The translations under genes were made by a program, and so were the position numbers. This document shows positions 27,498 to 37,009 of a stretch of DNA of 64,000 nucleotides, in pieces. Each line of letters opens with the position of its first letter. Position 1 is the first letter of the stretch. The stretch is from Paraburkholderia caffeinitolerans (GTDB lineage Bacteria > Pseudomonadota > Gammaproteobacteria > Burkholderiales > Burkholderiaceae): assembly GCF_902859945.1 (NCBI RefSeq), contig NZ_CADIKL010000012.1:62001-126000 (forward strand). Direction: 5' to 3'. The notes beneath the pieces were generated by a model. It was not told the DNA's origin. It did no database searches and saw only the letters and a program-made list of their open reading frames with translations.

Positions 27498-27845
27498 TTA
27501 GTGCCAATGTCCCGGAGGGCCGCCATGATCGCGGTCATAATGGCCACGGCCATGATCGTAGCCGCCATGATGGCGATACCAGTCGTCGCGGTTCCAGTAG
27601 CGGCGGCCATCCCAATAGCGGTTGCCGTACCAGCCCACCACGATGGCCGGCGGCGCGGCATAGACGGGCGCAGGCTGATAGACCACAGGCGGCGGAGGCG
27701 GCGGAACATAGACCGGTTGCGGAGCGACGTAAACCGGGGCCGGAATACCGATGTTGACGCCGACGCTCACGCCGGCCATAGCCGCACTCGATGCACCGAT
27801 AGCCAAGCCCGCGACCAGCATTGCAACAACACGAGCGAACTTCAT
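27498..27845 (-). CDS. Small exported PXPV-repeat / Tyr-His-rich protein
   Basis: This 115-residue protein begins with a clear signal peptide (cleavage likely after SSAAMA), then has repeated Pro-Val-Tyr units (PAPVYVAPQPVYVPPP, VVYQPAPVY), then a tail rich in Tyr, Trp, His, Arg and Asp with WDGRRYWNRDDW and several HGG/HGRG turns. This layout matches PXPV-repeat exported proteins found in Burkholderia, whose function is unknown; the tail could bind metal, but that is inference. A GGTGAG-type site precedes the ATG. It sits alone between fabI and tRNA-Ser. Confidence 0.85.
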   Translation of the reverse strand: MKFARVVAMLVAGLAIGASSAAMAGVSVGVNIGIPAPVYVAPQPVYVPPPPPPVVYQPAPVYAAPPAIVVGWYGNRYWDGRRYWNRDDWYRHHGGYDHGRGHYDRDHGGPPGHWH

Positions 27846-28227
27846 GAACTCACCTTTTGGGGTTGATGTTTTGTTGGGGCCAATATAGCGCAGGCTCCCG
27901 GACCGCGTATTTCAACATTGTAATAACTGATGCACAAAACCACTGTGAGTTCGTCTGCGTAACGTCTGGTTACACCCGTGGCCAATTTGCAATCGCGCCC
28001 GCGCGGCATAAACGTAATTCACCCCATTCAGCTGTAACCCGGCTCGTTTGCGGCTTCAACTGAAACCTGGAAAAATCAACGGCCGACACACAAAAGCCAT
28101 TGCGCCATTCAATTCGGCATCCTTATAAAGATTCGAACGGACAATAACGCCGTAGCGTTAATGCGAGGTGCGATGAAATGAATAGCCCGGTTGATTACGC
28201 CCACACAATTCGCACCGGAAAAAACAA
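27846..28227. other. Non-coding stretch of 382 bases
   Basis: I see no supported gene or convincing promoter here beyond the small exported protein's upstream region; the left end holds its ribosome-binding site and the right end abuts the tRNA-Ser terminator. Confidence 0.5.
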
Positions 28228-28257
28228 AAACCCCGCAAGCCGAGACTTGCGGGGTTT
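28228..28257 (-). terminator. Intrinsic terminator of tRNA-Ser
   Basis: AAACCCCGCAAG and CTTGCGGGGTTT form a 12-bp stem; on the minus strand it is followed by a T-rich run, 12 bases after the tRNA. Confidence 0.9.
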
Positions 28258-28269
28258 CGCCGCCATTAC

Positions 28270-28363
28270 TGGCGGAGACGGAGGGATTCGAACCCTCGAT
28301 CCAGGTTTTGGCCCAGATGCTCCCTTAGCAGGGGAGTGCCTTCGACCTCTCGGCCACGTCTCC
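28270..28363 (-). tRNA. tRNA-Ser (GCT)
   Basis: A 94-base class II tRNA with a long variable arm and encoded CCA; the anticodon loop CTGCTAA carries GCT for AGC/AGU serine codons. Confidence 0.96.
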
Positions 28364-28407
28364 CGAAAACTTCGTTCGCGCCAGGGAGGCAGCGCAACGA
28401 AGCCAAG

Positions 28408-28436
28408 ATAATAGCGGGTTCGAACGTTCTGGTCAA
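28408..28436 (-). promoter_or_regulatory. Promoter of tRNA-Ser
   Basis: On the minus strand TTGACC (28436-28431) and TATTAT (28413-28408) are spaced by 17 bases, 45 bases before the tRNA 5' end. Confidence 0.85.
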
Positions 28437-28514
28437 TTTTTAAGACGCACTTTTTTCAAACTTTTTCGTGCGTCCACACAATTGCCCGTCACACCCGCGT
28501 CATACGACACCAGC

Positions 28515-29765
28515 TCAGGCCTGCTCGAGCTCGAATGCCTTGTGCAGCGCGCGCACAGCCAGCTCCATGTACTTCTCGTCGATCAGCACCGAGATCTTGA
28601 TTTCGGACGTCGAAATCATCTGGATGTTGATGCCCTCTTCCGAAAGCGTGCGGAACATTTTGCTGGCCACGCCCACGTGCGAGCGCATGCCCACGCCGAC
28701 CACGGAGACCTTCGAGACTTTCGCATCGCCCAGCACCTGCTCGGCGCTCACGTGACCCTTCACCTGGTTCGTGAGGACGTCCATCGCGCGCTGATAGTCG
28801 GCACGGGGCACCGTGAACGTGAAGTCGGTCTTGCCGTCCACGCTCTGGTTCTGGATGATCATGTCGACGTCGATGTTCGCGTCCGCCACCGGGCCGAGGA
28901 TCTGATACGCGATGCCCGGCTTGTCGGGCACGCCCATCACGATGATGCGGGCCTCGTCGCGCTGGAACGCGATACCCGAGATGACTGCTTTTTCCATGGT
29001 CTCGTCTTCTTCAAAGGTAATCAGGGTGCCCGACTTCATTTCCTCGTCGAGGGACATCGCCGGGTCGGTCAGGCTGGAGAGCACGCGCGTCTTCACCTGA
29101 TACTTGCCCGCGAATTCCACCGAGCGGATCTGCAGCACCTTCGAGCCGAGGCTGGCCATTTCCAGCATTTCTTCGAACGTGATGCGATCGAGCCGGCGCG
29201 CGTCGTCCACCACGCGCGGGTCGGTCGTGTAGACGCCGTCCACGTCGGTGTAGATGAGGCATTCGTCGGCCTTCAGCGCAGCTGCGACCGCAACCGCCGA
29301 GGTGTCCGAGCCGCCGCGGCCGAGCGTGGTGATGTGGCCTTCCGGATCGATGCCCTGGAAGCCCGTGATCACGACCACCTTGCCGGCATCGAGATCGGCC
29401 AGCACGCGCTCGCCGTCGATGTCGTTGATGCGCGCCTTGGTGAAAGAGCTGTCGGTTTTGACCGGCACTTGCCAGCCGGTGTAGCTGATGGCGTCCACGC
29501 CGGCGTCTTGCAGCGCGATCGACAGCAGACCGACGCTCACCTGTTCGCCGGTCGACGCAATCATGTCGAGCTCGCGCGGGCTCGGCTGCGGCGAAATTTC
29601 TTTCGCGAGACCGAGCAGACGATTGGTTTCGCCGGACATCGCCGAGGGCACGACGACCATCTTGTGGCCGGCCTTGTGCCATTTGGCAACGCGCTTGGCA
29701 ACGTTCTTGATGCGCTCGACCGAGCCCATCGAGGTGCCGCCGTATTTGTGTACGATGAGTGCCAT
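28515..29765 (-). CDS. lysC: Aspartate kinase
   Basis: This 416-residue enzyme phosphorylates aspartate, the first step towards lysine, threonine and methionine. It begins with the kinase motif HKYGGTSMGS and has SGETNRLLGLAKE in the kinase domain; the C-terminal 150 residues (from about 265) hold two ACT domains that bind end-product amino acids for feedback inhibition. The length fits the single-chain beta-type. It has a 388-base non-coding leader and no gene downstream before tRNA-Ser. Confidence 0.96.
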   Translation of the reverse strand: MALIVHKYGGTSMGSVERIKNVAKRVAKWHKAGHKMVVVPSAMSGETNRLLGLAKEISPQPSPRELDMIASTGEQVSVGLLSIALQDAGVDAISYTGWQVPVKTDSSFTKARINDIDGERVLADLDAGKVVVITGFQGIDPEGHITTLGRGGSDTSAVAVAAALKADECLIYTDVDGVYTTDPRVVDDARRLDRITFEEMLEMASLGSKVLQIRSVEFAGKYQVKTRVLSSLTDPAMSLDEEMKSGTLITFEEDETMEKAVISGIAFQRDEARIIVMGVPDKPGIAYQILGPVADANIDVDMIIQNQSVDGKTDFTFTVPRADYQRAMDVLTNQVKGHVSAEQVLGDAKVSKVSVVGVGMRSHVGVASKMFRTLSEEGINIQMISTSEIKISVLIDEKYMELAVRALHKAFELEQA

Positions 29766-30153
29766 TGTCGTTCTGAACTGGAGATGTTACCGCGCTGGCG
29801 CACCGAAGACGGCTCGCCCGGTACCGTTCAGACCGCGCGAAGGCTTGGCGCGTGCAGCACACGCGGAATTTGCCCGGGCGGCCGCGAGGCAGCCGCATCG
29901 GCATCGTGGAGATACTGATACGCGCTCGCGCGCCCTGCCCGCATACCGCTACGACGTCCTTGCAACCTCGGATACCGCTGAAGGAGACATCGCGTCCTGG
30001 CACGGCATGCGCCGCTTTTGACGGCGTCCGTGAACGCGAAAAAGCGGGCTGGACAAACAAGTTACCCTACCCGATCAAGGTCAAAATTACAAGGTGAAAT
30101 TGGGCCGCAGGGGGCGAAAAAGGCTTGTGTGGCAAGGATTTGCGCCAGCGCGC
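29766..30153. promoter_or_regulatory. Long leader / intergenic region before lysC
   Basis: The 388 bases between tilS and lysC contain no credible gene. On the minus strand a TTGTAA and a TAGGGT spaced by 17 bases lie near the tilS end but the -10 is poor. I see no lysine riboswitch, which is not expected in this group. A long untranslated leader for lysC is possible. Confidence 0.35.
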
Positions 30154-31620
30154 TTACGCAATCAGCAAATCCTCGCGCCATTCGATGCGCCGCCAGCGCG
30201 CTGCATCGTCTTGTGCGCCGAACGCCGAGCGATTCACGCCGATCCGGGGCACGAACAGCAGCGTGCCGCCGACGTACAGCAGCGGCACATCGCGCTCCCA
30301 CGCCGGCACGCCGCGCGCCTGGAACAGGTTCTTGAGTGTGCGACTCAGGTTCGCGGCCTCGTCGCGCAGGCGCTCGCCGCCCTCTCTCGCACGCGCCACA
30401 AGCGGGCCTTCACGCAATACGCTTTCGGGTACGGCATCGGGTTCGCTTGCATCGGCGGGTGCGAAGACGTAGCTGCCTCGCCACGACGGCAGACGCCAGA
30501 CTTCCTCGCCGCGCCAGTTCATGCTGAGGGGCGCGCGCCCGGAGCCCTCGCCCGCTGTTGTGTCCGCGGCTGCGTCCTCTGCAGCGGCAGGCATCGCTTC
30601 CGTACGCGGCGGCGCCCAGGACACGCGGCCCCGATAGCAGCGCAGCGAGCGTCCGGCGTGATCGACCCGCAGCGCATGGCCCTCGCCCCCGCGCGCGATC
30701 TCGCGCAACTGGCGCAGCGCGTCCGCGAGTCGCGCCGTCGACGCTGCCGGCAAGCCGAGCGAGCGCATCCAGTAGCGCAGCAAATTGAGCGCGCGCGCGT
30801 CGTCGAGTGCGACGAGCGCGGCATGCGAGAGCGTGCCGGAGTCATCATGCCCGACCTCGCGCAGATCAATCTGTGCGAGGTCATCGAGCAAACGCTGCCC
30901 AGAAGCGGCATGCGCGGCCGTGCGCGCGAGCGCATCGCGAAAACCGGGGAAATGTGCGGAAAGCGCAGGCAGCACGTCATGGCGCAATGCGTTGCGCGCA
31001 TAGCGCGTGTCCGCGTTAGATTCGTCCTCGACCCAGTGAAGGTGATACGCGCGCGCATAGCGTTCTAGTTGCGCACGCAACAAATTCAGCAACGGCCGCA
31101 CGCGCGACGCAGCGCCCGTTACCTCGCGCGCGGGCGGCATCGCGGCAAGCCCCGCCAGCCCCGCGCCACGCAGCAATTGCAGCAAGACGGTTTCGGCCTG
31201 ATCGTCAGCGTGCTGTGCAAGCCATAGCGACCGCGCGCCCTGCGCTTCGCACATTGCATCGAGCGCGCAGTAGCGCGCCTCGCGCGCCGCCGCTTCCACG
31301 CCCATCGCGCCCACCGCGCCTGCTCCATCCTCGCGCGCGAGCGTCACGCGCCGCGCGTCGAACGCCACGCCATAGGCCTGCGCCGTGACCTCGCAATGCG
31401 CGAGCCACTGATCAGCGTTCGAACTCAGTCCATGATGTACGTGCAGCGCCACGAGTCGCGCCGCGCCCGCCATGCGCACCGCCGCGTCGAGCAGCACCGA
31501 CGAGTCGAGACCGCCGCTGAACGCAATGGCGATGCGCGCATCGGCGGGGAGCCTGGAAAGCACAACGCCGAGCGCATCGAGAACGATGCGCCCGGCGTCG
31601 GATTCGGGATGGTCGGTCAC
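30154..31620 (-). CDS. tilS: tRNA(Ile)-lysidine synthase
   Basis: The 488-residue enzyme converts C34 of the CAU-anticodon isoleucine tRNA to lysidine, so that it reads AUA. The PP-loop ATP-binding motif SGGLDSS lies at residues 35-41, with HVHHGLSSNADQW and a WLAQHADDQAETVLLQLLRGAG segment that are typical of TilS. The C-terminal region from about 380 has the TilS C-terminal domain. The start is GTG at 31620; an ATG five bases upstream is out of frame. The gene follows accA by 48 bases on the same strand. Confidence 0.93.
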   Translation of the reverse strand: MTDHPESDAGRIVLDALGVVLSRLPADARIAIAFSGGLDSSVLLDAAVRMAGAARLVALHVHHGLSSNADQWLAHCEVTAQAYGVAFDARRVTLAREDGAGAVGAMGVEAAAREARYCALDAMCEAQGARSLWLAQHADDQAETVLLQLLRGAGLAGLAAMPPAREVTGAASRVRPLLNLLRAQLERYARAYHLHWVEDESNADTRYARNALRHDVLPALSAHFPGFRDALARTAAHAASGQRLLDDLAQIDLREVGHDDSGTLSHAALVALDDARALNLLRYWMRSLGLPAASTARLADALRQLREIARGGEGHALRVDHAGRSLRCYRGRVSWAPPRTEAMPAAAEDAAADTTAGEGSGRAPLSMNWRGEEVWRLPSWRGSYVFAPADASEPDAVPESVLREGPLVARAREGGERLRDEAANLSRTLKNLFQARGVPAWERDVPLLYVGGTLLFVPRIGVNRSAFGAQDDAARWRRIEWREDLLIA

Positions 31621-31668
31621 GGCATAACGGCGCCTCTCGCGCCGGCTCGCGTCAGCGACGTCACGCGC

Positions 31669-32640
31669 TTACGCGCCCGGCGTCGTTTCCTTGAACTTGC
31701 CGTACTCCATCAGGCGCTCGTAACGGCGCGCCTTCAGGTCGGCGATGCTCATGCCCTGGAACTGGCGCAGCGAGTCGGAGAGCGCGCGGCGCAGCAGCGC
31801 GGCCATGCCCTTCGGGTCGCGATGCGCGCCGCCGAGCGGCTCGTTCACGATCTTGTCGATCAAACCGAGCGCCTTGAGGCGGTGCGCGGTGAGACCCAGC
31901 GCCTCGGCAGCCTCGGGCGCCTTGGCGGCGCTCTTCCACAGAATCGAGGCGCAGCCTTCCGGCGAGATGACGGAATACGTCGAAAATTGCAGCATCATGA
32001 CCGTATCGGCCACGGCGATCGCGAGCGCGCCGCCCGAACCGCCTTCGCCGATGATCGTCGTGATGATGGGCGTCTTGAGTTCCGCCATCACGTAGAGATT
32101 GCGGCCAATGGCTTCCGACTGGCCGCGCTCTTCCGCGCCGATGCCGGGGTAAGCACCCGGCGTGTCGACGAACGTGAAGATGGGCAGGCCGAATTTTTCG
32201 GCTAGGCGCATCAGGCGCTCGGCCTTGCGATAGCCTTCCGGACGCGGCATGCCGAAGTTGCGCGCGGCGCGCTCCTTCGTGTCGCGGCCCTTCTGCTGGC
32301 CGAGCACCATGCAGGCTTGGCCATTGAAGCGCGCGAGGCCGCCGACGATCGAGAGGTCGTCCGCGTAAGAGCGGTCGCCATGGAGCTCATGGAAATCGGT
32401 GAACAGCTCGTGCACGTAGTCGAGCGTGTACGGACGCTGCGGATGACGCGCGATCTGCGAAACCTGCCACGGGCTCAGGTTCGCGTAGAGGTCCTTCGTG
32501 AGCTGCTGGCTTTTCTTCGACAGCCGCTCGATCTCTTCCGAAATATCGACGGCCGAATCGTCCTGAACGAAGCGCAGTTCTTCGATCTTCGCTTCGAGTT
32601 CAGCGATCGGCTGCTCGAAATCCAGAAACGTGGTTTTCAT
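31669..32640 (-). CDS. accA: Acetyl-CoA carboxylase carboxyltransferase subunit alpha
   Basis: This 323-residue protein is one half of the carboxyltransferase that transfers carbon dioxide from biotin to acetyl-CoA, making malonyl-CoA for fatty-acid synthesis. It opens with [20 protein letters not shown] and carries the crotonase-fold core [19 protein letters not shown]. The beta subunit, accD, and biotin carrier are elsewhere. The start ATG at 32640 gives the expected N-terminus; 18 upstream bases in frame are ignored. It is followed by tilS in the same direction. Confidence 0.97.
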   Translation of the reverse strand: MKTTFLDFEQPIAELEAKIEELRFVQDDSAVDISEEIERLSKKSQQLTKDLYANLSPWQVSQIARHPQRPYTLDYVHELFTDFHELHGDRSYADDLSIVGGLARFNGQACMVLGQQKGRDTKERAARNFGMPRPEGYRKAERLMRLAEKFGLPIFTFVDTPGAYPGIGAEERGQSEAIGRNLYVMAELKTPIITTIIGEGGSGGALAIAVADTVMMLQFSTYSVISPEGCASILWKSAAKAPEAAEALGLTAHRLKALGLIDKIVNEPLGGAHRDPKGMAALLRRALSDSLRQFQGMSIADLKARRYERLMEYGKFKETTPGA

Positions 32641-32817
32641 GTGTTGGAATCCTTGCACTATGCGGCAGCGCGTATTCTAACCGCGCCGGCCATCGTCGAA
32701 ATCTGAACAGAACTATCGGATTCAGATATCGATAGGAAATAACTGAATAACCGGAGATCGCGGCATCGGCCCGAAAGGGGGTCGGCACAGCCGCGCGCCA
32801 GATGGCAACCCCGCTTG

Positions 32818-33762
32818 TTACGACGGTTCGAGGCTGCGCCACATATACCAGGTTGCGACGGTTCGCCACGGCTCCCAGTTGGCCGCCACTTCACGGGCTT
32901 CGCTGCGCGTGACCGGCTCTCCGCTGAAGTAGTTGACGCTGATCGCCTGGATGAGCCCGAGGTCGTCCAGCGGCAGTACGTTGGGGCGCGCGAGATTGAA
33001 GATCAGGAACATCTCTGCCGTCCAACGGCCAATGCCGCGAATGGCCGTGAGTTCGGCGATCACGTCCTCGTCGTCCATGCTGGTCCACTTGCCCACGTGG
33101 AGCGCACCCGAGACGAAGTGCTGGGCAAGGTCGAGGATGTACTCCGTCTTGCGCTTCGAAAGACCGCACGCCGCCAGCTTTTCGTGGCCGAGCTTGAGGA
33201 ACTGTTGCGGCACGAGCTTCGGGCATGCGGACTCGACGCGTTGCCACAACGCCTGGGCCGCCGCCGTCGAGATCTGCTGGCCGACCACCGAGCGCGCGAG
33301 CGTGACGAACGGGTCGTCGCTGCTCATGAGATGCACGGGGCCGAACTTCGGAATGAGCTTCTTGAGGATGCGGTCGCGCTTGACGAGATCCGCGCAAGCC
33401 TTGTCCCAGTAATCGGGACGCGCGACCTCCGGCTCGTTGCTGCGCGCGGCAACTGACAGCGCCTGCGCACCTTCACCGGATGCGGAACCCTCGGGTAGAG
33501 CGCTCGTCATCGGCACTGCGCCGTCGAGCGCGCCATTGCCCTTCGCGCGCGCCGGCCTGGCAGCGCCCGCCTTGACTGCGCCATTGGGTGCGCGATGCTC
33601 GGCCTGCGCCTTCGCGCCGGCCTTCTTCGCGCCGTCGACTGTAACGGTGTCGTCTTGCTGCGCCTTCAAGGCGTCAGTGCGCGCGGCGCGCCTTTTGGCC
33701 TCGCCTGCCGCGCCCGTGAGCGACGCAGAGCGCTTTGCCTGCGTCTTCGTGGCCGTTGCCAT
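32818..33762 (-). CDS. DNA-3-methyladenine glycosylase II (AlkA-like, HhH-GPD)
   Basis: The C-terminal 200 residues form a helix-hairpin-helix GPD base-excision glycosylase: SVVGQQISTAAAQALWQRV near residue 160, the hairpin AIRGIGRWTAEMF, and the catalytic aspartate in LPLDDLGL. It would remove alkylated purines from DNA. The N-terminal 110 residues are very rich in Ala, Lys, Gly and Glu and look disordered; they are absent from typical 200-residue family members. It lies alone between cysS and accA and reads in the same direction. Confidence 0.9.
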   Translation of the reverse strand: MATATKTQAKRSASLTGAAGEAKRRAARTDALKAQQDDTVTVDGAKKAGAKAQAEHRAPNGAVKAGAARPARAKGNGALDGAVPMTSALPEGSASGEGAQALSVAARSNEPEVARPDYWDKACADLVKRDRILKKLIPKFGPVHLMSSDDPFVTLARSVVGQQISTAAAQALWQRVESACPKLVPQQFLKLGHEKLAACGLSKRKTEYILDLAQHFVSGALHVGKWTSMDDEDVIAELTAIRGIGRWTAEMFLIFNLARPNVLPLDDLGLIQAISVNYFSGEPVTRSEAREVAANWEPWRTVATWYMWRSLEPS

Positions 33763-33809
33763 CCTGCCTCCTGCCTCGCGAATCGATCAGTGGAAACTGG
33801 ACAGCCCGC

Positions 33810-35207
33810 TTACACGCGGCGCCACTCGGTCAACCCGCCCGGTTTGTCTTCGAGCGCGACACCGGCATCGAGCAGTTCGGCCCGGATCCGGTCCGCCTCC
33901 GCATACTGTTTCGTCTGCTTCGCGGCGGTGCGCGCCGCGATCTTAGCCTCAATCGCGGCCACATCGAGCGCGCCCGCATCCTGCGCGCCCGCAGCCTGCT
34001 GCAGGAACACGCGCGGCTCGCGCACCAGCACGCCGAGCACGCGCCCGAGGCGCTGCAACTGACGCGCCAGCAGGGCGTCGCGCGAGCGGTTCACTTCGGT
34101 TGCCAGCTCGAACAGCACCGAGATGGCAACAGGCGTATTGAAATCGTCGTTCATTGCCGCCTGGAAACGCTGCGCGTGCGCCTCGTTCCAGTCGAGCTCG
34201 CCCGTATCGGGCGTCACATCCTTGAGCGCCGTGTACAGACGCGTGAGCGCATTGCGCGCATCGTCGAGGTGCACGTCGCTGTAATTGAGCGGCGAACGGT
34301 AATGCGCGCGCGCCATGAAAAAGCGCACCACTTCCGCGTCGTACTTCGCCAGCACTTCGCGGATCGTGAAGAAGTTGCCGAGCGACTTCGACATCTTCTC
34401 GTTGTCGATCTGCACGAAACCGTTGTGCATCCAGTAATTGACGAACTTCTCGCCGGTCGCGCCTTCGCTTTGCGCAATCTCGTTCTCATGGTGCGGAAAC
34501 TGCAGATCCTGGCCGCCGCCATGAATGTCGAAATGCTTGCCGAGCAGCGTGCAGCCCATCGCCGAACATTCGATGTGCCAGCCCGGACGACCGCGCCCAT
34601 ACTTCGAGTCCCAGCTCGTGTCGGCGGGTTCTTCCGCTTTTGCCTGTTTCCACAGCACGAAGTCAAGCGGATCCTGCTTGGCGTCGTTCGCCGCCACACG
34701 TTCGCCCGCGCGCAGGTCCTCGATCGACTTGCCCGACAGCGCGCCATAGCTCGCGAATTTGCGCACCGCGTAATTCACGTCGCCGTCTGTGCCCTGGTAG
34801 GCGTAGCCATTGCTTTCCAGCATGCCGATCATGTCGAGCATCTGCGGGATGTACTGCGTCGCGCGCGGCTCGAGGTCGGGACGCTCGACGCCGAGCGCAT
34901 CGGCGTCTTCGTGCAGCGCATCGATGAAACGGTCGGTCAGCGATTTGATCGTCTCGCCGTTCTCCACCGCTCGACGAATGATCTTGTCGTCGATGTCGGT
35001 GATATTGCGCACGTAGGTCACTTTGTAGCCGAGCGTGCGCAGCCAGCGCTGCACGACGTCGAACACCACCATCACGCGCGCGTGCCCCACATGGCAATAG
35101 TCGTACACCGTCATCCCGCAGACGTACATGCGTACGACGCCGGGCTCGATTGGCACGAAGTTTTGCTTGTCACGCGCGAGCGTGTTGTAGATGCGCAGTG
35201 ATTCCAT
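33810..35207 (-). CDS. cysS: Cysteine--tRNA ligase
   Basis: This 465-residue class I synthetase charges tRNA-Cys. The HIGH motif is HVGH at residues 39-42, with the zinc-site cysteine at 30 ([15 protein letters not shown]), and KMSKSLGN is present near residue 270. The length matches the family. The ATG at 35207 gives the conserved [14 protein letters not shown] opening; the 23-codon extension upstream is unsupported. The gene is divergent from the TPR protein gene. Confidence 0.96.
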   Translation of the reverse strand: MESLRIYNTLARDKQNFVPIEPGVVRMYVCGMTVYDYCHVGHARVMVVFDVVQRWLRTLGYKVTYVRNITDIDDKIIRRAVENGETIKSLTDRFIDALHEDADALGVERPDLEPRATQYIPQMLDMIGMLESNGYAYQGTDGDVNYAVRKFASYGALSGKSIEDLRAGERVAANDAKQDPLDFVLWKQAKAEEPADTSWDSKYGRGRPGWHIECSAMGCTLLGKHFDIHGGGQDLQFPHHENEIAQSEGATGEKFVNYWMHNGFVQIDNEKMSKSLGNFFTIREVLAKYDAEVVRFFMARAHYRSPLNYSDVHLDDARNALTRLYTALKDVTPDTGELDWNEAHAQRFQAAMNDDFNTPVAISVLFELATEVNRSRDALLARQLQRLGRVLGVLVREPRVFLQQAAGAQDAGALDVAAIEAKIAARTAAKQTKQYAEADRIRAELLDAGVALEDKPGGLTEWRRV

Positions 35208-35527
35208 AGAGACGATGGATACGTGGGTCGAAAGAAGTCCGCGACAGCGCCGACAACAGCCCGCGAGCGAAAGCACCGCGTTGCTCGAGGCTGCGTACAG
35301 TCGCGCTCAATCAGTCATCAGGGCGGAGACGACCACGAGTAGCGAAAGAAAGCCTGGCGTGCCGCGAAAGCTGTCCGGAAGCGACGAACCGGCCGGCCAC
35401 AATGAGCCGCGACGAACCGGAGCAGACGCTCGACAGGCACTCGCTGTCGCGCGGCCAAAAGCGCGCGACGAAAACGCACAGACCTTTTGTTAGAATGGCT
35501 CGGAGTATAACACCGCGACCTTCCCCT
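35208..35527. promoter_or_regulatory. Divergent region between cysS and the TPR gene
   Basis: These 320 bases have no supported gene. TAGAAT at 35491-35496 and TATAAC near 35505 resemble -10 boxes for the TPR gene, but no convincing -35 pairs with them; I identified no clear cysS promoter. Confidence 0.35.
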
Positions 35528-36241
35528 ATGAAATCTTCCAGCGGCTGCGCGCCCCGCGCTGCGACCATTGCCGCGGCAGCTCTCGCGAGCGTCGCGTTCG
35601 TCTTCGGCGGCGCGTTCGTGGCGCATGCCGTGCCGCCCGCCAACGCCGACGGCACGCCCGGCGCCGACGCGGCAATCGCCCAACGCAACTGGGCGGCGGC
35701 GCTCACGGAGCTGGACGCGCGCATCAAGTCGAATCCGCGCGACGTGCAGGCGAAGTTCAAGCGCGCGACCATCCTCGCGCGCCTTGGCCGCGACGACGAC
35801 GCGATCGAAGCCTTCACCGAGCTCACCCAGACCTACCCCGAGCTGCCCGAGCCCTATAACAACCTCGCGACGCTCTACGCGAAGCATGGCCGCTATGAAG
35901 AGGCGCGCGTCGCGCTCGAGACGGCCACGAAGGCCAATCCGTCGTACAGTCTCGCGTGGGAAAACCTCGGCGATCTGTATCTGCGCATGGCCGACGCGTC
36001 GTACCGCCACGCAAGCAGCCTCGGCCACACGAGCGGCGCAACGCAACAGCGCCTCGCCGACATCGAAAAAATCGTCAACCCGCCAGCTGCCCAGAAGAAG
36101 AAATCGCGTGCAGCAGCAGCGGTAGCCGCGCCGGAAGCCGAGACGACGACCGTGAGTCCGATGCTCGACAATCCGGTGTACCAGTTCGGCGGCCCCACTG
36201 GGTCGCTCGCGACGCCGCCCTTCGTGGCGCCTTCGCGCTAA
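35528..36241 (+). CDS. Exported tetratricopeptide-repeat protein
   Basis: The 237-residue protein has a signal peptide (MKSSSGCAPRAATIAAAAL..., cleavage likely after VAHA) and three or more TPR units between about residues 50 and 160 (AAIAQRNWAAALTELDARI, KRATILARLGRDDDAIEAF, NNLATLYAKHGRYEEARVAL). TPR proteins mediate protein-protein contacts in the periplasm; the partners are unknown. The ATG at 35528 directly precedes the signal peptide. It lies upstream of two cyclophilins and lpxH on the same strand, which may place it in envelope folding. Confidence 0.85.
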   Translation: MKSSSGCAPRAATIAAAALASVAFVFGGAFVAHAVPPANADGTPGADAAIAQRNWAAALTELDARIKSNPRDVQAKFKRATILARLGRDDDAIEAFTELTQTYPELPEPYNNLATLYAKHGRYEEARVALETATKANPSYSLAWENLGDLYLRMADASYRHASSLGHTSGATQQRLADIEKIVNPPAAQKKKSRAAAAVAAPEAETTTVSPMLDNPVYQFGGPTGSLATPPFVAPSR

Positions 36242-36311
36242 GCCGCAGCGCGCCTCGCATTTATCCGGCGGCGCGCAGCGACACGTTTTCCCCGTACTTC
36301 CGAGGACACTC

Positions 36312-36893
36312 ATGAAATGGTTGATGTTGGCGCTCGGCAGCGCCGCCCTGATTGCGAACGCGCCCGCCTTTGCGCAAGCCGGCCAGCAGGCCGCGCATCC
36401 GCAGGTGCTCTTCAAGACCAGTGAAGGCGACATTCGCGTCGAACTCTATCCCGAGAAAGCGCCCAAGTCCGTCGACAACTTCCTCCAGTACGTGAAGTCC
36501 GGCCAGTACAACGGCACGATCTTCCATCGCGTGATCCGCGGCTTCATGATCCAGGGCGGCGGCTACACTACGAGCTTCGTCGAGAAGCCCACGCGCGCGC
36601 CTATTCCACTCGAGAGCAAGAACGGCCTGAAGAACGTCACCGGCACCCTCGCGATGGCGCGCACGAGCGACCCGAACTCAGCCACGGCGCAGTTCTTCAT
36701 CAACACGGTGGATAACGCCAACCTCGACTATCCGAACCCGGACGGCAACGGCTACGCGGTGTTCGGCAAGGTCACCCAGGGCATGGACGTCGTGAAGAAG
36801 ATCGAAGCGGCGCCCACCACCTCGCGCGGCCCGATGTCCGACGTGCCGCAAAAGGAAATCGTGATCCAGTCGGCCACCGTCGTCGGCAAGTAA
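36312..36893 (+). CDS. Periplasmic cyclophilin-type peptidyl-prolyl isomerase (PpiA-like)
   Basis: The 193-residue protein starts with a signal peptide ending near NAPAFAQA and then a cyclophilin domain ([46 protein letters not shown]). It probably accelerates proline isomerisation of secreted proteins. The catalytic arginine and the Phe/Gln of the FMIQGGG loop are present. A GAGGA site precedes the ATG. It is followed 116 bases later by a cytoplasmic paralogue. Confidence 0.94.
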   Translation: MKWLMLALGSAALIANAPAFAQAGQQAAHPQVLFKTSEGDIRVELYPEKAPKSVDNFLQYVKSGQYNGTIFHRVIRGFMIQGGGYTTSFVEKPTRAPIPLESKNGLKNVTGTLAMARTSDPNSATAQFFINTVDNANLDYPNPDGNGYAVFGKVTQGMDVVKKIEAAPTTSRGPMSDVPQKEIVIQSATVVGK

Positions 36894-37009
36894 TTCCACA
36901 ATTCATTCGTCACGCAGCGCTGCAACGGTACACGCGAGCGGCCACACGCCCCGCCTCGTACCGCTACGGCGCCGCCCTTTCCCCCCAAGCCACTGACTAA
37001 GGATCCATC

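Noticed and set aside
29766..30153. A lysine riboswitch before lysC
   Set aside because: I do not see the conserved lysine-riboswitch core, and such riboswitches are not known from betaproteobacteria.
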